DNA from: Mesobacillus selenatarsenatis SF-1
GTDB lineage: Bacteria > Bacillota > Bacilli > Bacillales > Cytobacillaceae
Reading direction: 5' to 3'
NCBI RefSeq assembly: GCF_000813125.1
Contig: NZ_BASE01000117.1
Coordinates: 1-38,884 of the forward strand
DNA length: 38,884 nt
Of the stretch, positions 17,668 to 27,279 are shown in pieces (position 1 is the first letter of the stretch; every line of letters begins with the position of its first letter). The notes under the pieces are model-generated. The model made no database searches and was not told the origin of the DNA. It saw nothing but the letters and a program-made list of their open reading frames with translations. The translations under genes were made by a program, and so were the position numbers.

Positions 17668-19089
17668 TTAAGAATGGATTGCTTTGCCATCCACTGCCAG
17701 GGCAGCTTCACCGATTGCCTCGGATAATGTCGGGTGAGGATGGATGGTATGGGCAATTTCCCATGGTGTAGCATCTAAAACTTTTGCAAGTCCCGCTTCT
17801 GAGATCATATCTGTTACATTCGGGCCGATCATATGGACACCCAAAATATCATTGGTTTCCTTGTCAGCTACGATTTTCACAAAACCATCGGATTCACCAT
17901 ATACAAGCGCTTTGCCGATTGCCTTGAAAGAGAATTTGCCTATTTTTACATCGTGACCTTTTTCTTTTGCTTCATCTTCAGTCAGCCCAACGCTGGCGGC
18001 CTCTGGAGAGCTGTAAATACATTTTGAGACGAGCGTATAGTCGATTGGCTGTGGCTCTTGATTGGCAATGTGCTCAACAGCGACTATTCCTTCATGAGAA
18101 GCCACATGTGCAAGCTGCAAGCCGCCAATGACATCGCCGATTGCATAAATGTGAGATTCCTTTGTCTGGAAAAACTCGTTTGTCTGGATGAAACCTCTTT
18201 CCAGCTGAATTTCTGTATTCTCAAGGCCGATTCCTTCTACATTTGCCTGGCGCCCAACAGAGACAAGCAATTTTTCAGCAGTGAATTCTTTCGTTTCGCC
18301 TTTAACCTCTGCGCTGATCGTGACACCATCACCTTTTTGCAGGGTCTCTGATAAGACTTTTGCGTTCGTTACGATCTTCACGCCTTTTTTCTTCATCGCA
18401 CGCTGCATTTCTCTTGAAACTTCTTTGTCTTCAGTTGGAACAATTCGATCTGCATACTCAATTACTGTGACAGCAGAGCCAAAATCAGCAAGCATGGAAG
18501 CCCATTCGATCCCGATTACACCACCGCCGACGATGATGATCGACTTAGGAAGATCATCCATCACAAGCGCTTCATCAGATGTCATGACATATTGCCCATC
18601 TGCTTCAAGACCAGGCAATGTTCTAGGCCTTGAACCAGTCGCAACGATGACATTCTTAGGGATCAGCATTTCATTTTCTTCGCCATTGTTCATCTCTACA
18701 GAAATGGTTCCTGGCATTGGCGAGAAGATGGATGGGCCCAGGATTCTTCCTAGACCTTCATAGACATCGATCTTGCCTTGTTTCATCAGGTGCTGTACAC
18801 CACGGTGCAGCTGCTCAACGATTTTTTCTTTTCTTTCCTGTACCTTAACGAAATTGACACCAACTTCACCTGTCGTCACGCCAAAGTCTTCGCTTTTCTT
18901 TGCGGTAGCATAAACCTCAGCACTGCGAAGCAATGCCTTGCTTGGGATACAGCCTTTATGCAGGCATGTTCCGCCAAGCTTTCCTTTTTCAACGATGGCA
19001 GTTTTCAAGCCAAGCTGAGAAGCTCTGATTGCTGCTACGTATCCGCCTGTTCCGCCTCCAACAATGACCAAATCATATTCTTGAGCCAT
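17668..19089 (-). CDS. lpdV: Dihydrolipoyl dehydrogenase (E3) of the branched-chain complex
   Basis: A 473-residue flavoprotein that reoxidises the lipoyl arm of BkdB with NAD+. It has an FAD-binding GGGTGG (11-16), the redox-active disulfide GGTCLHKGCIPS (C42, C47), an NAD-binding IIIVGGGVIGIEWA, the second FAD motif YAIGDV, and the C-terminal catalytic HPHPTLSE in the dimerisation domain. The ATG has GAGGAGGG upstream. Its place between buk and bkdAA is the usual one in Bacillus and marks it as the bkd-specific E3 rather than PdhD. Confidence 0.94.
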   Translation of the reverse strand: MAQEYDLVIVGGGTGGYVAAIRASQLGLKTAIVEKGKLGGTCLHKGCIPSKALLRSAEVYATAKKSEDFGVTTGEVGVNFVKVQERKEKIVEQLHRGVQHLMKQGKIDVYEGLGRILGPSIFSPMPGTISVEMNNGEENEMLIPKNVIVATGSRPRTLPGLEADGQYVMTSDEALVMDDLPKSIIIVGGGVIGIEWASMLADFGSAVTVIEYADRIVPTEDKEVSREMQRAMKKKGVKIVTNAKVLSETLQKGDGVTISAEVKGETKEFTAEKLLVSVGRQANVEGIGLENTEIQLERGFIQTNEFFQTKESHIYAIGDVIGGLQLAHVASHEGIVAVEHIANQEPQPIDYTLVSKCIYSSPEAASVGLTEDEAKEKGHDVKIGKFSFKAIGKALVYGESDGFVKIVADKETNDILGVHMIGPNVTDMISEAGLAKVLDATPWEIAHTIHPHPTLSEAIGEAALAVDGKAIHS

Positions 19090-19180
19090 CTGGATCCCTC
19101 CTCTATATATGGTTTAACGTTATTTATTTGATTGCTCATTTCCGTTCCAGGCCCTGGTTGGTCCTAATACCCAGCTATCC

Positions 19181-20266
19181 TTATCTGCCCGGATATTCTT
19201 TTACTTTTTCTTCATCGCGCAGGATGCGAAGGGCACCTTCAGCAAGGGCCTGAAGTTCATTTTCACCCGGGTGGACAATAACGTCCGCGATCCAATTGAT
19301 CCGTTCAGAGATTCCCTGGACAAACTCTTTGCCGTAAGCAAGCCCGCCAGTCAGTACAATCGCGTCCACTTTCCCAGCAAGGACAGCACTTGCAGAACCG
19401 ATTTCCTTTGCTACCTGGTAAGCCATCGCTTCGTATACAAGCTTTGCCTTCGCATTTCCTTGCTTGATCATTTTTTCGACCTTGACTGCATCATTCGTGC
19501 CAAGGTATCCTACGAGACCGCCCTGACCGACTAGTTTTTTCATTATTTCTTCACGGAAATAATCACCGGAAAAACATAGCTGAACTAGGTCACCCGCTGG
19601 TACTGTACCTGCACGTTCTGGACTGAATGGGCCATCGCCATGCAGACCGTTATTCACATCAACAACTCTTCCCATTTTATGGGCACCAACAGTGATACCG
19701 CCGCCAAGATGGGTAATAATCAAGTTCAGCTCTTCATATTTTTTACCCAACTCTTTCGAAACCCTGCGGGCGACTGCCTTTTGGTTCAATGCATGGAAAA
19801 TGCTTTTTCGTTCAATGAGCGAGAATCCCGATACACGCGCAACCGGATCAAGTTCATCGACCACGACCGGGTCGACGATAAAGGAAGGGATATTCAAACC
19901 TGATGCAATTTCATATGCTAGAATACCTCCCAGATTTGAAGCATGCTGGCCTGAATAACCTGCTCGCAGGTCATCGAGCATCTTATTATTCACTGCATAT
20001 GTTCCGCCTTCTATTGGCCGTAAAAGCCCGCCGCGCCCACAAACAGCACTCAATTTTGAAATGTTGATCCCTTCAGTATCAAGCGTTTCAAGTATCGTAT
20101 TCTTCCTGAATTCGTATTGGTCGATGATGGTTTCATAGGAGTTGATGACAGCTGAATCATGACGGATTGTTTTTTCGAAAACGGAAACCTCATTGTCAAA
20201 TACTCCAATTTTCGTTGATGTAGATCCTGGATTAATAACTAGAATCCGATGTTCTGTTTGTTGCAC
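19181..20266 (-). CDS. buk: Butyrate kinase / branched-chain fatty-acid kinase
   Basis: A 361-residue acyl kinase of the acetokinase family. It converts isobutyryl-, isovaleryl- or butyryl-phosphate plus ADP to the acid plus ATP, following Ptb. The N-terminal phosphate-binding motif is [10 protein letters not shown] (10-19); the second is [13 protein letters not shown]. The start is GTG at 20266 with GGAGG 7-8 bases upstream (GGAGGTTTAACT). An open frame of 28 codons lies before it but has no ribosome binding site. An unusually long 247-bp gap separates it from bcd. Confidence 0.93.
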   Translation of the reverse strand: MQQTEHRILVINPGSTSTKIGVFDNEVSVFEKTIRHDSAVINSYETIIDQYEFRKNTILETLDTEGINISKLSAVCGRGGLLRPIEGGTYAVNNKMLDDLRAGYSGQHASNLGGILAYEIASGLNIPSFIVDPVVVDELDPVARVSGFSLIERKSIFHALNQKAVARRVSKELGKKYEELNLIITHLGGGITVGAHKMGRVVDVNNGLHGDGPFSPERAGTVPAGDLVQLCFSGDYFREEIMKKLVGQGGLVGYLGTNDAVKVEKMIKQGNAKAKLVYEAMAYQVAKEIGSASAVLAGKVDAIVLTGGLAYGKEFVQGISERINWIADVIVHPGENELQALAEGALRILRDEEKVKEYPGR

Positions 20267-20332
20267 AGTTAAACCTCCAATTTGCTCGCGGAATGCAAAA
20301 GTCCGCAATACGTCAGTAGCATTTAGGAAACA

Positions 20333-20368
20333 GCAGAGGCGCCGAAACAAATATTCAGCGCTCTCTGC
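20333..20368 (-). other. Hairpin in the long gap between bcd and buk
   Basis: GCAGAGGCGC (20333-20342) pairs with GCGC-T-CTCTGC (20358-20368), a 10-bp stem with one bulged base. A second small stem, AAACAT/ATGTTT, lies near 20462-20481. No U-run follows, and no reading frame with a ribosome binding site was found in 20267-20513. Confidence 0.45.
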
Positions 20369-20513
20369 GGAACCTTTTAAAGGCTGTTTTCGAATTCATT
20401 GTTGCAATTTGTATTACTCAACCCATTATTATTGACTTCGGGGCATCGTCCTACCCTTGATAAACATTTCTTACCATGTTTAACACCAACAATTATCTCG
20501 ATATTAGCCTAAA

Positions 20514-21608
20514 TTAACGGCGGCTAAGGATATGGTGGCCGTTTTGCAGGAACTGGCTGCGGGAATTGCGCATTCTTTCAATCCGCTCTTCTGCCATACG
20601 ATCAGCCGCTTTATAAGTAGGAATTCCATCCCTTTTAGCAATTTCAATTACTTTTTCGATATTGTTGTAAATAGTTTCAACCTTTTTCATTGCTCTTTCA
20701 GCGTTATAGCCGTAAAGCTCATCAGCTACATTGATTACACCGCCAGCATTGATGACATAGTCAGGTGCATACACAATACCCATTTCATGGATGATATCTC
20801 CATGTTTTGTATCCTTAAGCTGGTTGTTCGCTGCTCCGGCAATAACCTTCGCTTTTATCTGAGGAATTGTTTCGTCGTTGATTACTGCGCCTAATGCACA
20901 TGGTGCGTAAATGTCACAGTCTACGCTGTAGATTTCATCCGGCTCAACAGCTTTAGCACCGAATTCCTCAACAGCTCTTTGTACTGCTTCCTTGTTAATA
21001 TCAGTAACAATCAGCTGTGCGCCTTCTTCATGGAGGTGACGGCAAAGATTATATGCCACATTGCCCACACCTTGAACTGCGATTGTTTTTCCTTCTAGAG
21101 AATCAGTCCCAAAAGCTTCCTTAGCAGCTGCCTTCATTCCTCTGTATACGCCGTAAGCCGTTACTGGAGAAGGATTTCCAGATGAACCAAATGCTGGTGA
21201 GATACCAGTTACATAATCAGTTTCCTCATGGATTAAGTCCATATCTGCCACAGTAGTACCTACATCTTCTGCAGTGATATATCTTCCATTTAAGCCTTGG
21301 ATATAGCGGCCGAATGCTCGGAACATTTCTTCATTCTTATCCTTGCGCGGGTCGCCGATAATAACTGTCTTACCGCCACCAAGGTTCAGGCCAGCAGCAG
21401 CATTTTTGTATGTCATACCTTTAGCAAGGCGAAGTGCATCCTCGATTGCCGCTTCTTCAGATGCGTAAGTCCACATGCGAGTTCCGCCCAAAGCTGGTCC
21501 AAGAGTTGTATCATGAATTGCAATGATTGCTTTCAATCCTGACTGTTTATCCTGGCAAAATACAACCTGCTCATAATCGTACTGTTCTAGATACTTGAAA
21601 ATTTCCAT
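20514..21608 (-). CDS. bcd: Leucine (branched-chain amino acid) dehydrogenase
   Basis: A 364-residue NAD-dependent dehydrogenase that deaminates Leu, Ile and Val to the keto acids used by the BKD complex. It has the catalytic lysine in LNLGGGKTV (K80), the substrate-binding lysine in GMTYKNA (K68), and the Rossmann motif [11 protein letters not shown] (about 178-188). The length equals that of known Bacillus enzymes when started at ATG 21608 ([14 protein letters not shown]), with GGGAGG about 9 bases upstream. The frame stays open 20 codons further into ptb. It is the second gene of the operon. Confidence 0.95.
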   Translation of the reverse strand: MEIFKYLEQYDYEQVVFCQDKQSGLKAIIAIHDTTLGPALGGTRMWTYASEEAAIEDALRLAKGMTYKNAAAGLNLGGGKTVIIGDPRKDKNEEMFRAFGRYIQGLNGRYITAEDVGTTVADMDLIHEETDYVTGISPAFGSSGNPSPVTAYGVYRGMKAAAKEAFGTDSLEGKTIAVQGVGNVAYNLCRHLHEEGAQLIVTDINKEAVQRAVEEFGAKAVEPDEIYSVDCDIYAPCALGAVINDETIPQIKAKVIAGAANNQLKDTKHGDIIHEMGIVYAPDYVINAGGVINVADELYGYNAERAMKKVETIYNNIEKVIEIAKRDGIPTYKAADRMAEERIERMRNSRSQFLQNGHHILSRR

Positions 21609-21636
21609 TTCTAATTCCTCCCCTGGTTTATGTAAC

Positions 21637-22542
21637 TTATTTAGAAGCAGAGCATAACGCCAATGCAAGTGAGTATAACTTGCTCTCAGCAGTGTCCGCC
21701 CGGGATGTTAACACGATTGGTGCTTTTGCCCCGGCAATGACTGCCCCAACCTTTGCGTTGGCAAAGTAAATTAATGATTTATAAAGGACATTTCCTACCT
21801 CGATCGCTGGGACTAACAGGATATCAGCCCTGCCGGCAACCTCACTTTTTATCCCCTTATGCTCTGCGGCAAGCTGTGAAACCGCATTATCTAAGGCTAG
21901 CGGGCCATCTACGATACATCCGGGAATTTGTCCTCTTTTGTTCATCATCGTTAATGAAGCTGCATCTACCGTGGCCTGCATGGCCGGATTGATCACTTCA
22001 ACCGCTGCGAGTGGCGCGACTTTTGGCAGTTCAATCCCTATAGAATGAGCTACCTTGACAGCATTCTTGATGATTTGGGCTTTTTGCTCAAGATCTGGTG
22101 CAATATTCATAGCTGCATCGGTAACGATGGTAAATCGATCGTAGCCCGGCACTTCAAATACAGCCACGTGGGAAAGAACTGCACCGGTCCTCAGACCATA
22201 TTCTTTATTTAGGACAGCCTTCAAAATCGCAGCAGTAGGGATATTCCCTTTCATCACGACATTGGCTTCTTTCGCTTTGACTGCTTTCACGGCCATTTCT
22301 GCTGCAGTATTATTATTCGGCGCAGAAATGATCTTAACCCCTTTTCTGTCTGTAAGTTCTGGATGCTTAGCTGTAATCATTCTTTCGATTTCTTCCTTGT
22401 TTCCGTATAGAAGAAAATCGGCAAGCTCCAGGTTTACAGCTTGAGCAACTGCCTCTAATACCTCAGCATCTTCAGCCGCAGCGACAGCAACTGTTTTCCT
22501 GTCATTTTGGGATGCCATGCTGATAAGTGAATCTAATTTCAT
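21637..22542 (-). CDS. ptb: Phosphate butyryltransferase
   Basis: A 301-residue phosphotransacylase that converts butyryl-CoA or branched acyl-CoA to the acyl phosphate, the substrate of Buk. The sequence fits the PTA_PTB family ([48 protein letters not shown]). ATG 22542 follows AAAGGG at about 11 bases. It is the first gene of the bkd operon, directly behind the sigma-54 promoter at 22591-22607. Confidence 0.93.
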   Translation of the reverse strand: MKLDSLISMASQNDRKTVAVAAAEDAEVLEAVAQAVNLELADFLLYGNKEEIERMITAKHPELTDRKGVKIISAPNNNTAAEMAVKAVKAKEANVVMKGNIPTAAILKAVLNKEYGLRTGAVLSHVAVFEVPGYDRFTIVTDAAMNIAPDLEQKAQIIKNAVKVAHSIGIELPKVAPLAAVEVINPAMQATVDAASLTMMNKRGQIPGCIVDGPLALDNAVSQLAAEHKGIKSEVAGRADILLVPAIEVGNVLYKSLIYFANAKVGAVIAGAKAPIVLTSRADTAESKLYSLALALCSASK

Positions 22543-22590
22543 GAATGATTCAACCCTTTCTGTTCTTCTCGCATCACCGCTAATTATTTA

Positions 22591-22607
22591 TGCAAGAACT
22601 GTGCCAA
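22591..22607 (-). promoter_or_regulatory. Sigma-54 (SigL) -24/-12 promoter of the bkd operon
   Basis: The minus strand reads TTGGCAC-AGTTC-TTGCA, essentially the consensus, with correct GG-to-GC spacing. It lies 48 bases before the ptb start and directly downstream of bkdR, which encodes the expected activator. Confidence 0.93.
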
Positions 22608-22617
22608 GTTAAAACGT

Positions 22618-22631
22618 TGAAAACGCTTTAC
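22618..22631. promoter_or_regulatory. Candidate cre (CcpA) site
   Basis: TGAAAACGCTTTAC matches TGWNANCGNTNWCA at all but the last two positions, and the reverse complement also matches well. It lies 11 bases upstream of the -24 element, a position suited to repression by CcpA. Confidence 0.45.
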
Positions 22632-22649
22632 TTTTGCTCAAAAATATTA

Positions 22650-22663
22650 TGCAAAAAATTGCA
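22650..22663. promoter_or_regulatory. Palindrome upstream of the sigma-54 promoter, candidate BkdR enhancer site
   Basis: TGCAA-AAAA-TTGCA is a perfect inverted repeat about 45 bp upstream of the -24 element. Sigma-54 activators bind such dyads. Assignment to BkdR is by position only. Confidence 0.35.
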
Positions 22664-22674
22664 GAGTGTGAAAA

Positions 22675-24735
22675 TTATTGCATGCTATCTGCTTCAATAT
22701 TATATTTTTCGAGCTTATAATATAAATTTCTGACTGATACACCTAAAACTTTGGCTGCAGCTGTTTTATTCCCTTTTACAGCCTTAAGAGTTGATTTGAT
22801 TACCTTCGCTTCGTACTTGTCCAATTGGAGCGCAAGGGGTTCAGTCGGAATTGACTGGCCTATCGTATCTTCACTATCCTTCTGTTGGCTGTTCTGCAGT
22901 TCAGGCAAATGCTCAATCCGGATGATCGTTTCGCTATAGCTCAAGAAGATAATTGCACGGCCAAGGACATTTTCAAGTTCCCTTACGTTACCGGGCCAAT
23001 CATAGTCTATCAACTTTTTTATGGCATCATCAGAAACACCTTCAACGTTACGTCCATAATCTTGATTAATTTTGCGAATCAACCTTTCACATAGAAGAGG
23101 GATATCTTCCTTCCTTCTTCTGAGAGGTGGTATATGAATCGGCATTCTGTTCAAACGATAATATAAGTCTTCTCTAAAACTGCCGTTCGCAATCGCTTTT
23201 TCAAGGTTCATATTCGTGGCGGCTATAACCCTGACATTGATTGGTACAGGTTTCGTTCCACCCACCCGGACAATTTCTCTCTCCTGTAAAACCCGAAGTA
23301 ATTTGGCTTGCGTATTGGCAGGCAATTCACCGATTTCATCAAGAAAAATACTGCCGTTATTGGCTTCTTCAAAAATCCCGCGTTTACCGCCCCGTTTGGC
23401 ACCTGAAAACGCTCCTTCTTCGTAGCCGAAAAGTTCACTTTCCAGCAGCGATTCAGAAATTGCCGCGCAATTGACACGTATAAACTTGTTGAACCTGCGG
23501 TCGCTGGCATTGTGAATGGCATGTGCAAATAATTCTTTCCCAGTTCCTGATTCCCCGCGAAGGAGGACAGTTGCAGGCGTTTTCGCCCCGAGCTTCGCTT
23601 GTTCAATCGGAATCGTCATTTCTTCTGATTGGCCGATAATATCCTCAAACGAGTATTTCGCTTCAAGGGTCCTGATAATCTGCCTTGCGCGTGTCAGCTC
23701 CCGATTCAAGCTCTGGATCTCCGACATATCATGGATGACCCCGACACTTCCCTTGAGCTTCCCATCTACTATGATCGGGGCTACGTTGACAACAACTTCT
23801 TTTTTATTTGGGCCGACCCTCATCGCTGTTCCACGAACTGGTCTTCTCGTCTTAAGGACCTTCATGTGCATGCTCTCGCCCTCAGAAATATCAGCGGTGG
23901 CTGGCTGTCCGATTACTTCCTCTTCCTTCAGTCCGGTTATCCTGGTATAAGCAGGATTGATCAAAATCCCCCGGCCATCTTCATCTACTACTGAAATTGC
24001 TTCATCGCTCGAGTTTATGATTGCCTGGAGCATTGTTTGAATCTCTTTTAAATTCGTTATCTCTTCCGCTAGATTCACAACTTCTGTAATATCCTTAAAA
24101 ACAGAGAACGCTCCAATCAATTGGTCATTTTCATCAATGATCGGAATTCTTGTAGTGATGATTTTCGATCCATTTGGAAGCAATAATTCCTGGTTGGACT
24201 CTGTCTTCCTCGTGTTCAAAATTCTCGGAAGCTTGCTTGTTGGTATAATTTCTAAAACATGTTGCCCTTCTGCCTGTTCCCTTGTTGTTCCGATAATTTT
24301 TTCGGCGCTTTTGTTAAACAAAGTTATGATTCCTTCTGTATTGATGACTACCATGCCATCTCCAGAAGAGTTAAAAATCAAGTCATGCTCATATGTAATT
24401 TTTCTGAGAGTTTTTATTAACTCTTCCTTTTCCTCTAAAAGGGTCGCCAATAGAAATGCGACACTGCCGGGAATCAGTACAGTGTTTTTACCGCGGGCTT
24501 CCCTTAATTCCTTGAAGACTTCCTCTTCACCGGTCACTTCGATGATGATATCGAGATGGTCTGACATATATCGATGCCAATCTGTTCCGGTTTGGATGCC
24601 AGCATTTTGCGCCGCGATAATTCCGGGGGCGTCAGGATTAAGATCAACCACAGCTATCACATCTGCAGTCTGTTTGAAAATGTTCAGGATGGCCGTTCCA
24701 CCCTTACCCGCTCCTACAATCATTACTTTCTGCAT
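22675..24735 (-). CDS. bkdR: Sigma-54-dependent transcriptional activator BkdR
   Basis: A 686-residue enhancer-binding protein. In order: a Rossmann-like N-terminal segment ([15 protein letters not shown], about 1-100), two PAS domains (about 117-225 and 235-345), an AAA+ domain with Walker A GESGTGKE (394-401), the sigma-54 contact loop GAFSGA (441-446, the GAFTGA variant with Ser) and Walker B SIFLDE (to 467), and a Fis-type helix-turn-helix at the end ([18 protein letters not shown]). It activates the bkd operon with SigL. The ATG at 24735 begins the Rossmann segment; another ATG 11 codons upstream (24768) is possible, and neither has a strong ribosome binding site. Confidence 0.9.
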   Translation of the reverse strand: MQKVMIVGAGKGGTAILNIFKQTADVIAVVDLNPDAPGIIAAQNAGIQTGTDWHRYMSDHLDIIIEVTGEEEVFKELREARGKNTVLIPGSVAFLLATLLEEKEELIKTLRKITYEHDLIFNSSGDGMVVINTEGIITLFNKSAEKIIGTTREQAEGQHVLEIIPTSKLPRILNTRKTESNQELLLPNGSKIITTRIPIIDENDQLIGAFSVFKDITEVVNLAEEITNLKEIQTMLQAIINSSDEAISVVDEDGRGILINPAYTRITGLKEEEVIGQPATADISEGESMHMKVLKTRRPVRGTAMRVGPNKKEVVVNVAPIIVDGKLKGSVGVIHDMSEIQSLNRELTRARQIIRTLEAKYSFEDIIGQSEEMTIPIEQAKLGAKTPATVLLRGESGTGKELFAHAIHNASDRRFNKFIRVNCAAISESLLESELFGYEEGAFSGAKRGGKRGIFEEANNGSIFLDEIGELPANTQAKLLRVLQEREIVRVGGTKPVPINVRVIAATNMNLEKAIANGSFREDLYYRLNRMPIHIPPLRRRKEDIPLLCERLIRKINQDYGRNVEGVSDDAIKKLIDYDWPGNVRELENVLGRAIIFLSYSETIIRIEHLPELQNSQQKDSEDTIGQSIPTEPLALQLDKYEAKVIKSTLKAVKGNKTAAAKVLGVSVRNLYYKLEKYNIEADSMQ

Positions 24736-24886
24736 AATATACACCACACATCTGGAAAAATATTTCATGGGTCCAATTTTCTAGTCTGCAAAATCTTTCA
24801 CTATTATTGTAATTCTTTTTGTATGCGCTGACAAATTTCTTTGTTTTCTAACTCTTCTGTAAGCAATGCTCTTTGAATAACTTATA

Positions 24887-24915
24887 TTGCGGAAAAACAC
24901 AGGGTTAAGTATACT
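24887..24915 (+). promoter_or_regulatory. Sigma-A promoter of yqzF
   Basis: TTGCGG (24887-24892) and TATACT (24910-24915) are exactly 17 bases apart and 34 bases before the start codon. Confidence 0.65.
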
Positions 24916-24949
24916 TTTTAACAGAGGACAAATAACGAGGGGAAACCAA

Positions 24950-25213
24950 ATGATCAGGATCATAGCATTAATCATTATGTTGATACCAGGCGTCATTGCT
25001 GCTTTAGGGGTAAAACTTATGCGAGACATGGTGTTTGGAATCTTGCAGGCGCCATTTCCGTATTTGTGGCTTCAATTCCTTGCGGGACTTCTTTTTTTCC
25101 TGGCTGGACTGGGGTTCATCGCCGGTTTTATCCTGCATCGTGATCGTAAAAGAAATAAAGTCCAGGCATTTTTCCGAATACCTGATAGCAATAAAAAGCA
25201 AAACAGGCCTTGA
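24950..25213 (+). CDS. yqzF: DUF2627 family small membrane protein YqzF
   Basis: An 87-residue protein of unknown function with two predicted membrane helices (about 2-22 and 40-64) separated by a loop containing MRDMVFGILQAPFPYLW, and a basic tail (HRDRKRNK). This layout and the conserved loop match the DUF2627/YqzF family. The start ATG 24950 has GAGGGG 7 bases upstream; a longer frame from 24887 would include the promoter and is rejected. It is divergent from bkdR and convergent with the phosphodiesterase gene, only 1 bp apart from its end. Confidence 0.8.
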   Translation: MIRIIALIIMLIPGVIAALGVKLMRDMVFGILQAPFPYLWLQFLAGLLFFLAGLGFIAGFILHRDRKRNKVQAFFRIPDSNKKQNRP

Positions 25214-25239
25214 TTTATTCAGGCCTGTTTATTTTTTCC
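25198..25239. terminator. Bidirectional terminator overlapping the ends of yqzF and yqiK
   Basis: AAACAGGCCT (25201-25210) pairs with AGGCCTGTTT (25221-25230). Both stop codons lie in the loop, so the stem arms are codons of the two genes. T-rich runs follow on both strands. Confidence 0.8.
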
Positions 25240-25952
25240 CTTATTCTCCTTGCTTTTGCAGGGTCATCTGTTATGATCGCACTGCAATCAACCTTGAACA
25301 ACCTTTCCAGCTCTGTCTCTTTATTTACAGTATATGGTCTCACTTCAATCCCGCTCTCCAGGGAGGCTCTGACGATTTGATCCGGTGCAGCCCGCCAGTG
25401 AGGATGAAAGCCTTTAGCTTTTATCGACTGTGCGTAAATCCAGGGCATGTATAAGCCTTCGGAAAGCAAAGGAGCGATTTCAATCTCTGGCGCAAGCAAA
25501 TAGCTGTGGACAATGCTGTAATGATTGAAGGATGAAATGATGATCCTGTCTGATAAGTCGTAAGCCCTAACCATATTTATGACCTTTTCCTCCATGCCTT
25601 CATAAGTTATAATACTATTTTTCAATTCAATATTGCAGACCAATTTGGTTCCTGATAGCCATTCCAGTACTTCATCTAAAGTAGGGATGAGTTCTTTTTT
25701 TGGTAAAGCCTCGAATTTGAAACGGGCATCCAATTTTTTTAACTCCTTTAAACTGTAGTCCTTTACCAGTCCGGTGCCATCCGTTGTTCGATCAACCTTT
25801 TCATCATGAATCACAACTAGTTCACCGTCTCTTGTCATCTGGACATCAAGCTCCAGCCCCTCAGCACCCGCTTTTTCGGCTTCTTTAAAAGCGAGCAAAG
25901 TGTTTTCAGGATATTCGGCTGCATAGCCGCGATGTGCTAAAATAAGAGTCAT
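25215..25952 (-). CDS. yqiK: Glycerophosphodiester phosphodiesterase family protein (YqiK)
   Basis: A 245-residue GDPD-fold enzyme with no signal peptide, so cytoplasmic. It hydrolyses glycerophosphodiesters to sn-glycerol 3-phosphate and an alcohol. The family signatures are AHRGY...PENT (H7, R8), GLELDVQMTRDGELVVIHD (E34, D36, H49) and the later CNIELKN. The ATG has only a weak site (GATGG), but the catalytic AHRG is normally at the very start. It is divergent from the yycC-like gene with 42 bp between starts, and ends in the terminator shared with yqzF. Confidence 0.9.
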   Translation of the reverse strand: MTLILAHRGYAAEYPENTLLAFKEAEKAGAEGLELDVQMTRDGELVVIHDEKVDRTTDGTGLVKDYSLKELKKLDARFKFEALPKKELIPTLDEVLEWLSGTKLVCNIELKNSIITYEGMEEKVINMVRAYDLSDRIIISSFNHYSIVHSYLLAPEIEIAPLLSEGLYMPWIYAQSIKAKGFHPHWRAAPDQIVRASLESGIEVRPYTVNKETELERLFKVDCSAIITDDPAKARRIREKINRPE

Positions 25953-25994
25953 AAACCATCACACCCATCTTTTCAATTTGGAGGTAAATAAACA

Positions 25995-26135
25995 ATGAGA
26001 TCATTACATATTTCCGCTGAGACTGCTGTTAAGCTTTCCGAAAAGCTCGGAGTGCCTATCGAACAAATCATGCACATGCCCCAACATATCCTCATTCAAA
26101 AATTAACGGAACTTGAAAAAGAAAAAGAAAAATAA
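25995..26135 (+). CDS. YycC-like small protein
   Basis: A 46-residue protein starting MRSLHISAETAVKLSEKLGV, with PIEQIMHMPQHIL in the middle and a tail of alternating Glu and Lys. The pattern resembles the YycC family of small Bacillus proteins of unknown function. GGAGGT lies 9 bases before the ATG, and a good terminator follows the stop, so it is very likely translated. The first half could form a short helix-turn-helix-like fold. No function is assigned. Confidence 0.75.
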   Translation: MRSLHISAETAVKLSEKLGVPIEQIMHMPQHILIQKLTELEKEKEK

Positions 26136-26140
26136 ATCTC

Positions 26141-26166
26141 AAAACGCCTATTGGGCGTTTTTTTAT
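26141..26166 (+). terminator. Terminator of the yycC-like gene
   Basis: AAAACGCC pairs with GGCGTTTT around TATTG, followed by further T residues, starting 6 bases after the stop codon. Confidence 0.8.
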
Positions 26167-26225
26167 GGATTCCTGCGCTATATATACATGATAATATGCA
26201 TACTCATGGTTTACCAATTTTCAGG

Positions 26226-26278
26226 CATATAAAAACATCTTACTTTAGTACGGTAAAACCGTGATAAAGTAAGATGTT
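26226..26278 (-). terminator. Terminator of spo0A
   Basis: A long stem: AACATCTTACTTTA (26234-26247) with TAAAGTAAGATGTT (26265-26278), plus an inner ACGGT/ACCGT. On the minus strand it is followed by TTTATATG. It lies about 45 bases after the spo0A stop. Confidence 0.8.
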
Positions 26279-26322
26279 CCATATAATATTAAGAATAAAT
26301 AGCTAAATTTGCCCTAACTCTT

Positions 26323-27120
26323 TCAAGAAGCTTTATGCTCAAGGCGCAGCTTGTCAGCGACCATCGCGATGAATTCGGAATTTGTCGGCTTTGCCTTTGA
26401 CATCGAAACAGTATAACCAAACAGCGAGGAAATGGAATCGATATTCCCTCTGCTCCACGCCACTTCAATCGCATGGCGGATAGCACGTTCTACACGGCTT
26501 GCCGTTGTATTGAATTTCTTGGCGATATCTGGATAGAGGACTTTTGTGATCGAGCCAAGTAGTTCAATATCGTTATAAACCATTGAAATAGCCTCACGCA
26601 AGTACATATAACCTTTAATATGTGCAGGGACGCCAATTTCATGAATGATGCTCGTAATGCTCGCATCAAGGTTTTTAGGCTTTTGTTCCGCATTCAATCT
26701 GCCATAATTGATTGATGACGATGGTTTTCGCGCTACTGATTTTGCCTTGCCGCTTACCTGACGAATATGGCCAGCCAGTTGCTCCATATCGAACGGCTTG
26801 AGAATGAAATATGATGCCCCAAGGTCTACTGCTTTCTTTGTTACATCTTCCTGGCCAAACGCAGTCAGCATGATTACATTTGGAATGATTCCCTTCTTCA
26901 TTTCACGAAGTCTCTCCAGGACCGCCAAACCATCAAGGTGAGGCATAATAATATCTAAAAGCAAGACATCTGGATCTGTATCTTCGAGCATCTCTAAACA
27001 TTCCTGGCCATTATGGGCAACTCCAACAATCTCCATATCATCCTGAGAGGAAATATATTCCTCAAGAAGACCTACTAATTCTCTGTTGTCATCAACTACG
27101 CATACTTTTATTTTGTTCAC
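26323..27120 (-). CDS. spo0A: Sporulation master regulator Spo0A
   Basis: A 265-residue response regulator. The receiver domain has the acidic pair D10/D11, the phosphoacceptor D56 in LLLDIIMP, and the conserved lysine in ILKPFD. The C-terminal DNA-binding domain is nearly invariant in sporeformers ([19 protein letters not shown]). Phosphorylated Spo0A binds 0A boxes to start sporulation. The start is GTG at 27120 with GAGGAGG about 9 bases upstream; it gives the usual length, while the open frame 13 codons longer would contain that binding site. Upstream lie a sigma-H promoter and 0A boxes. It is monocistronic with its own terminator. Confidence 0.97.
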   Translation of the reverse strand: MNKIKVCVVDDNRELVGLLEEYISSQDDMEIVGVAHNGQECLEMLEDTDPDVLLLDIIMPHLDGLAVLERLREMKKGIIPNVIMLTAFGQEDVTKKAVDLGASYFILKPFDMEQLAGHIRQVSGKAKSVARKPSSSINYGRLNAEQKPKNLDASITSIIHEIGVPAHIKGYMYLREAISMVYNDIELLGSITKVLYPDIAKKFNTTASRVERAIRHAIEVAWSRGNIDSISSLFGYTVSMSKAKPTNSEFIAMVADKLRLEHKAS

Positions 27121-27188
27121 TACTTGGTTCCTCCTCAATCCAATTATGATCACAAACATTATCTTCTCTAAATTCTATTCTAAATGAC

Positions 27189-27215
27189 TAATTCGACAAT
27201 GCAACAGAAATTCCT
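27189..27215 (-). promoter_or_regulatory. Sigma-H promoter of spo0A with an overlapping 0A box
   Basis: The minus strand reads AGGAATT (27209-27215), 11 bases, then GTCGAATTA (27189-27197), matching the sigma-H pattern AGGAWWT-N11/12-RNNGAATWW. TGTCGAA (27192-27198), a perfect 0A box, overlaps the -10, giving autoregulation. Confidence 0.85.
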
Positions 27216-27279
27216 CTTATTTTTAATTTTTTCTTAAAAAAGTAATATTTTCTTATTAATGCTTCATTTTCCTTTGTTT

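Noticed and set aside
19136..19160. A fourth repeat fragment near TTCCGTTCCAGG between lpdV and buk
   Set aside because: Only about a dozen bases match, without the CCGCGGG or GAGCCTCCTCG core; chance is likely.
20270..20330. A Leu-rich 17-codon leader peptide before buk ([12 protein letters not shown]...)
   Set aside because: There is no ribosome binding site and no terminator/antiterminator pair after it, so attenuation is not supported.
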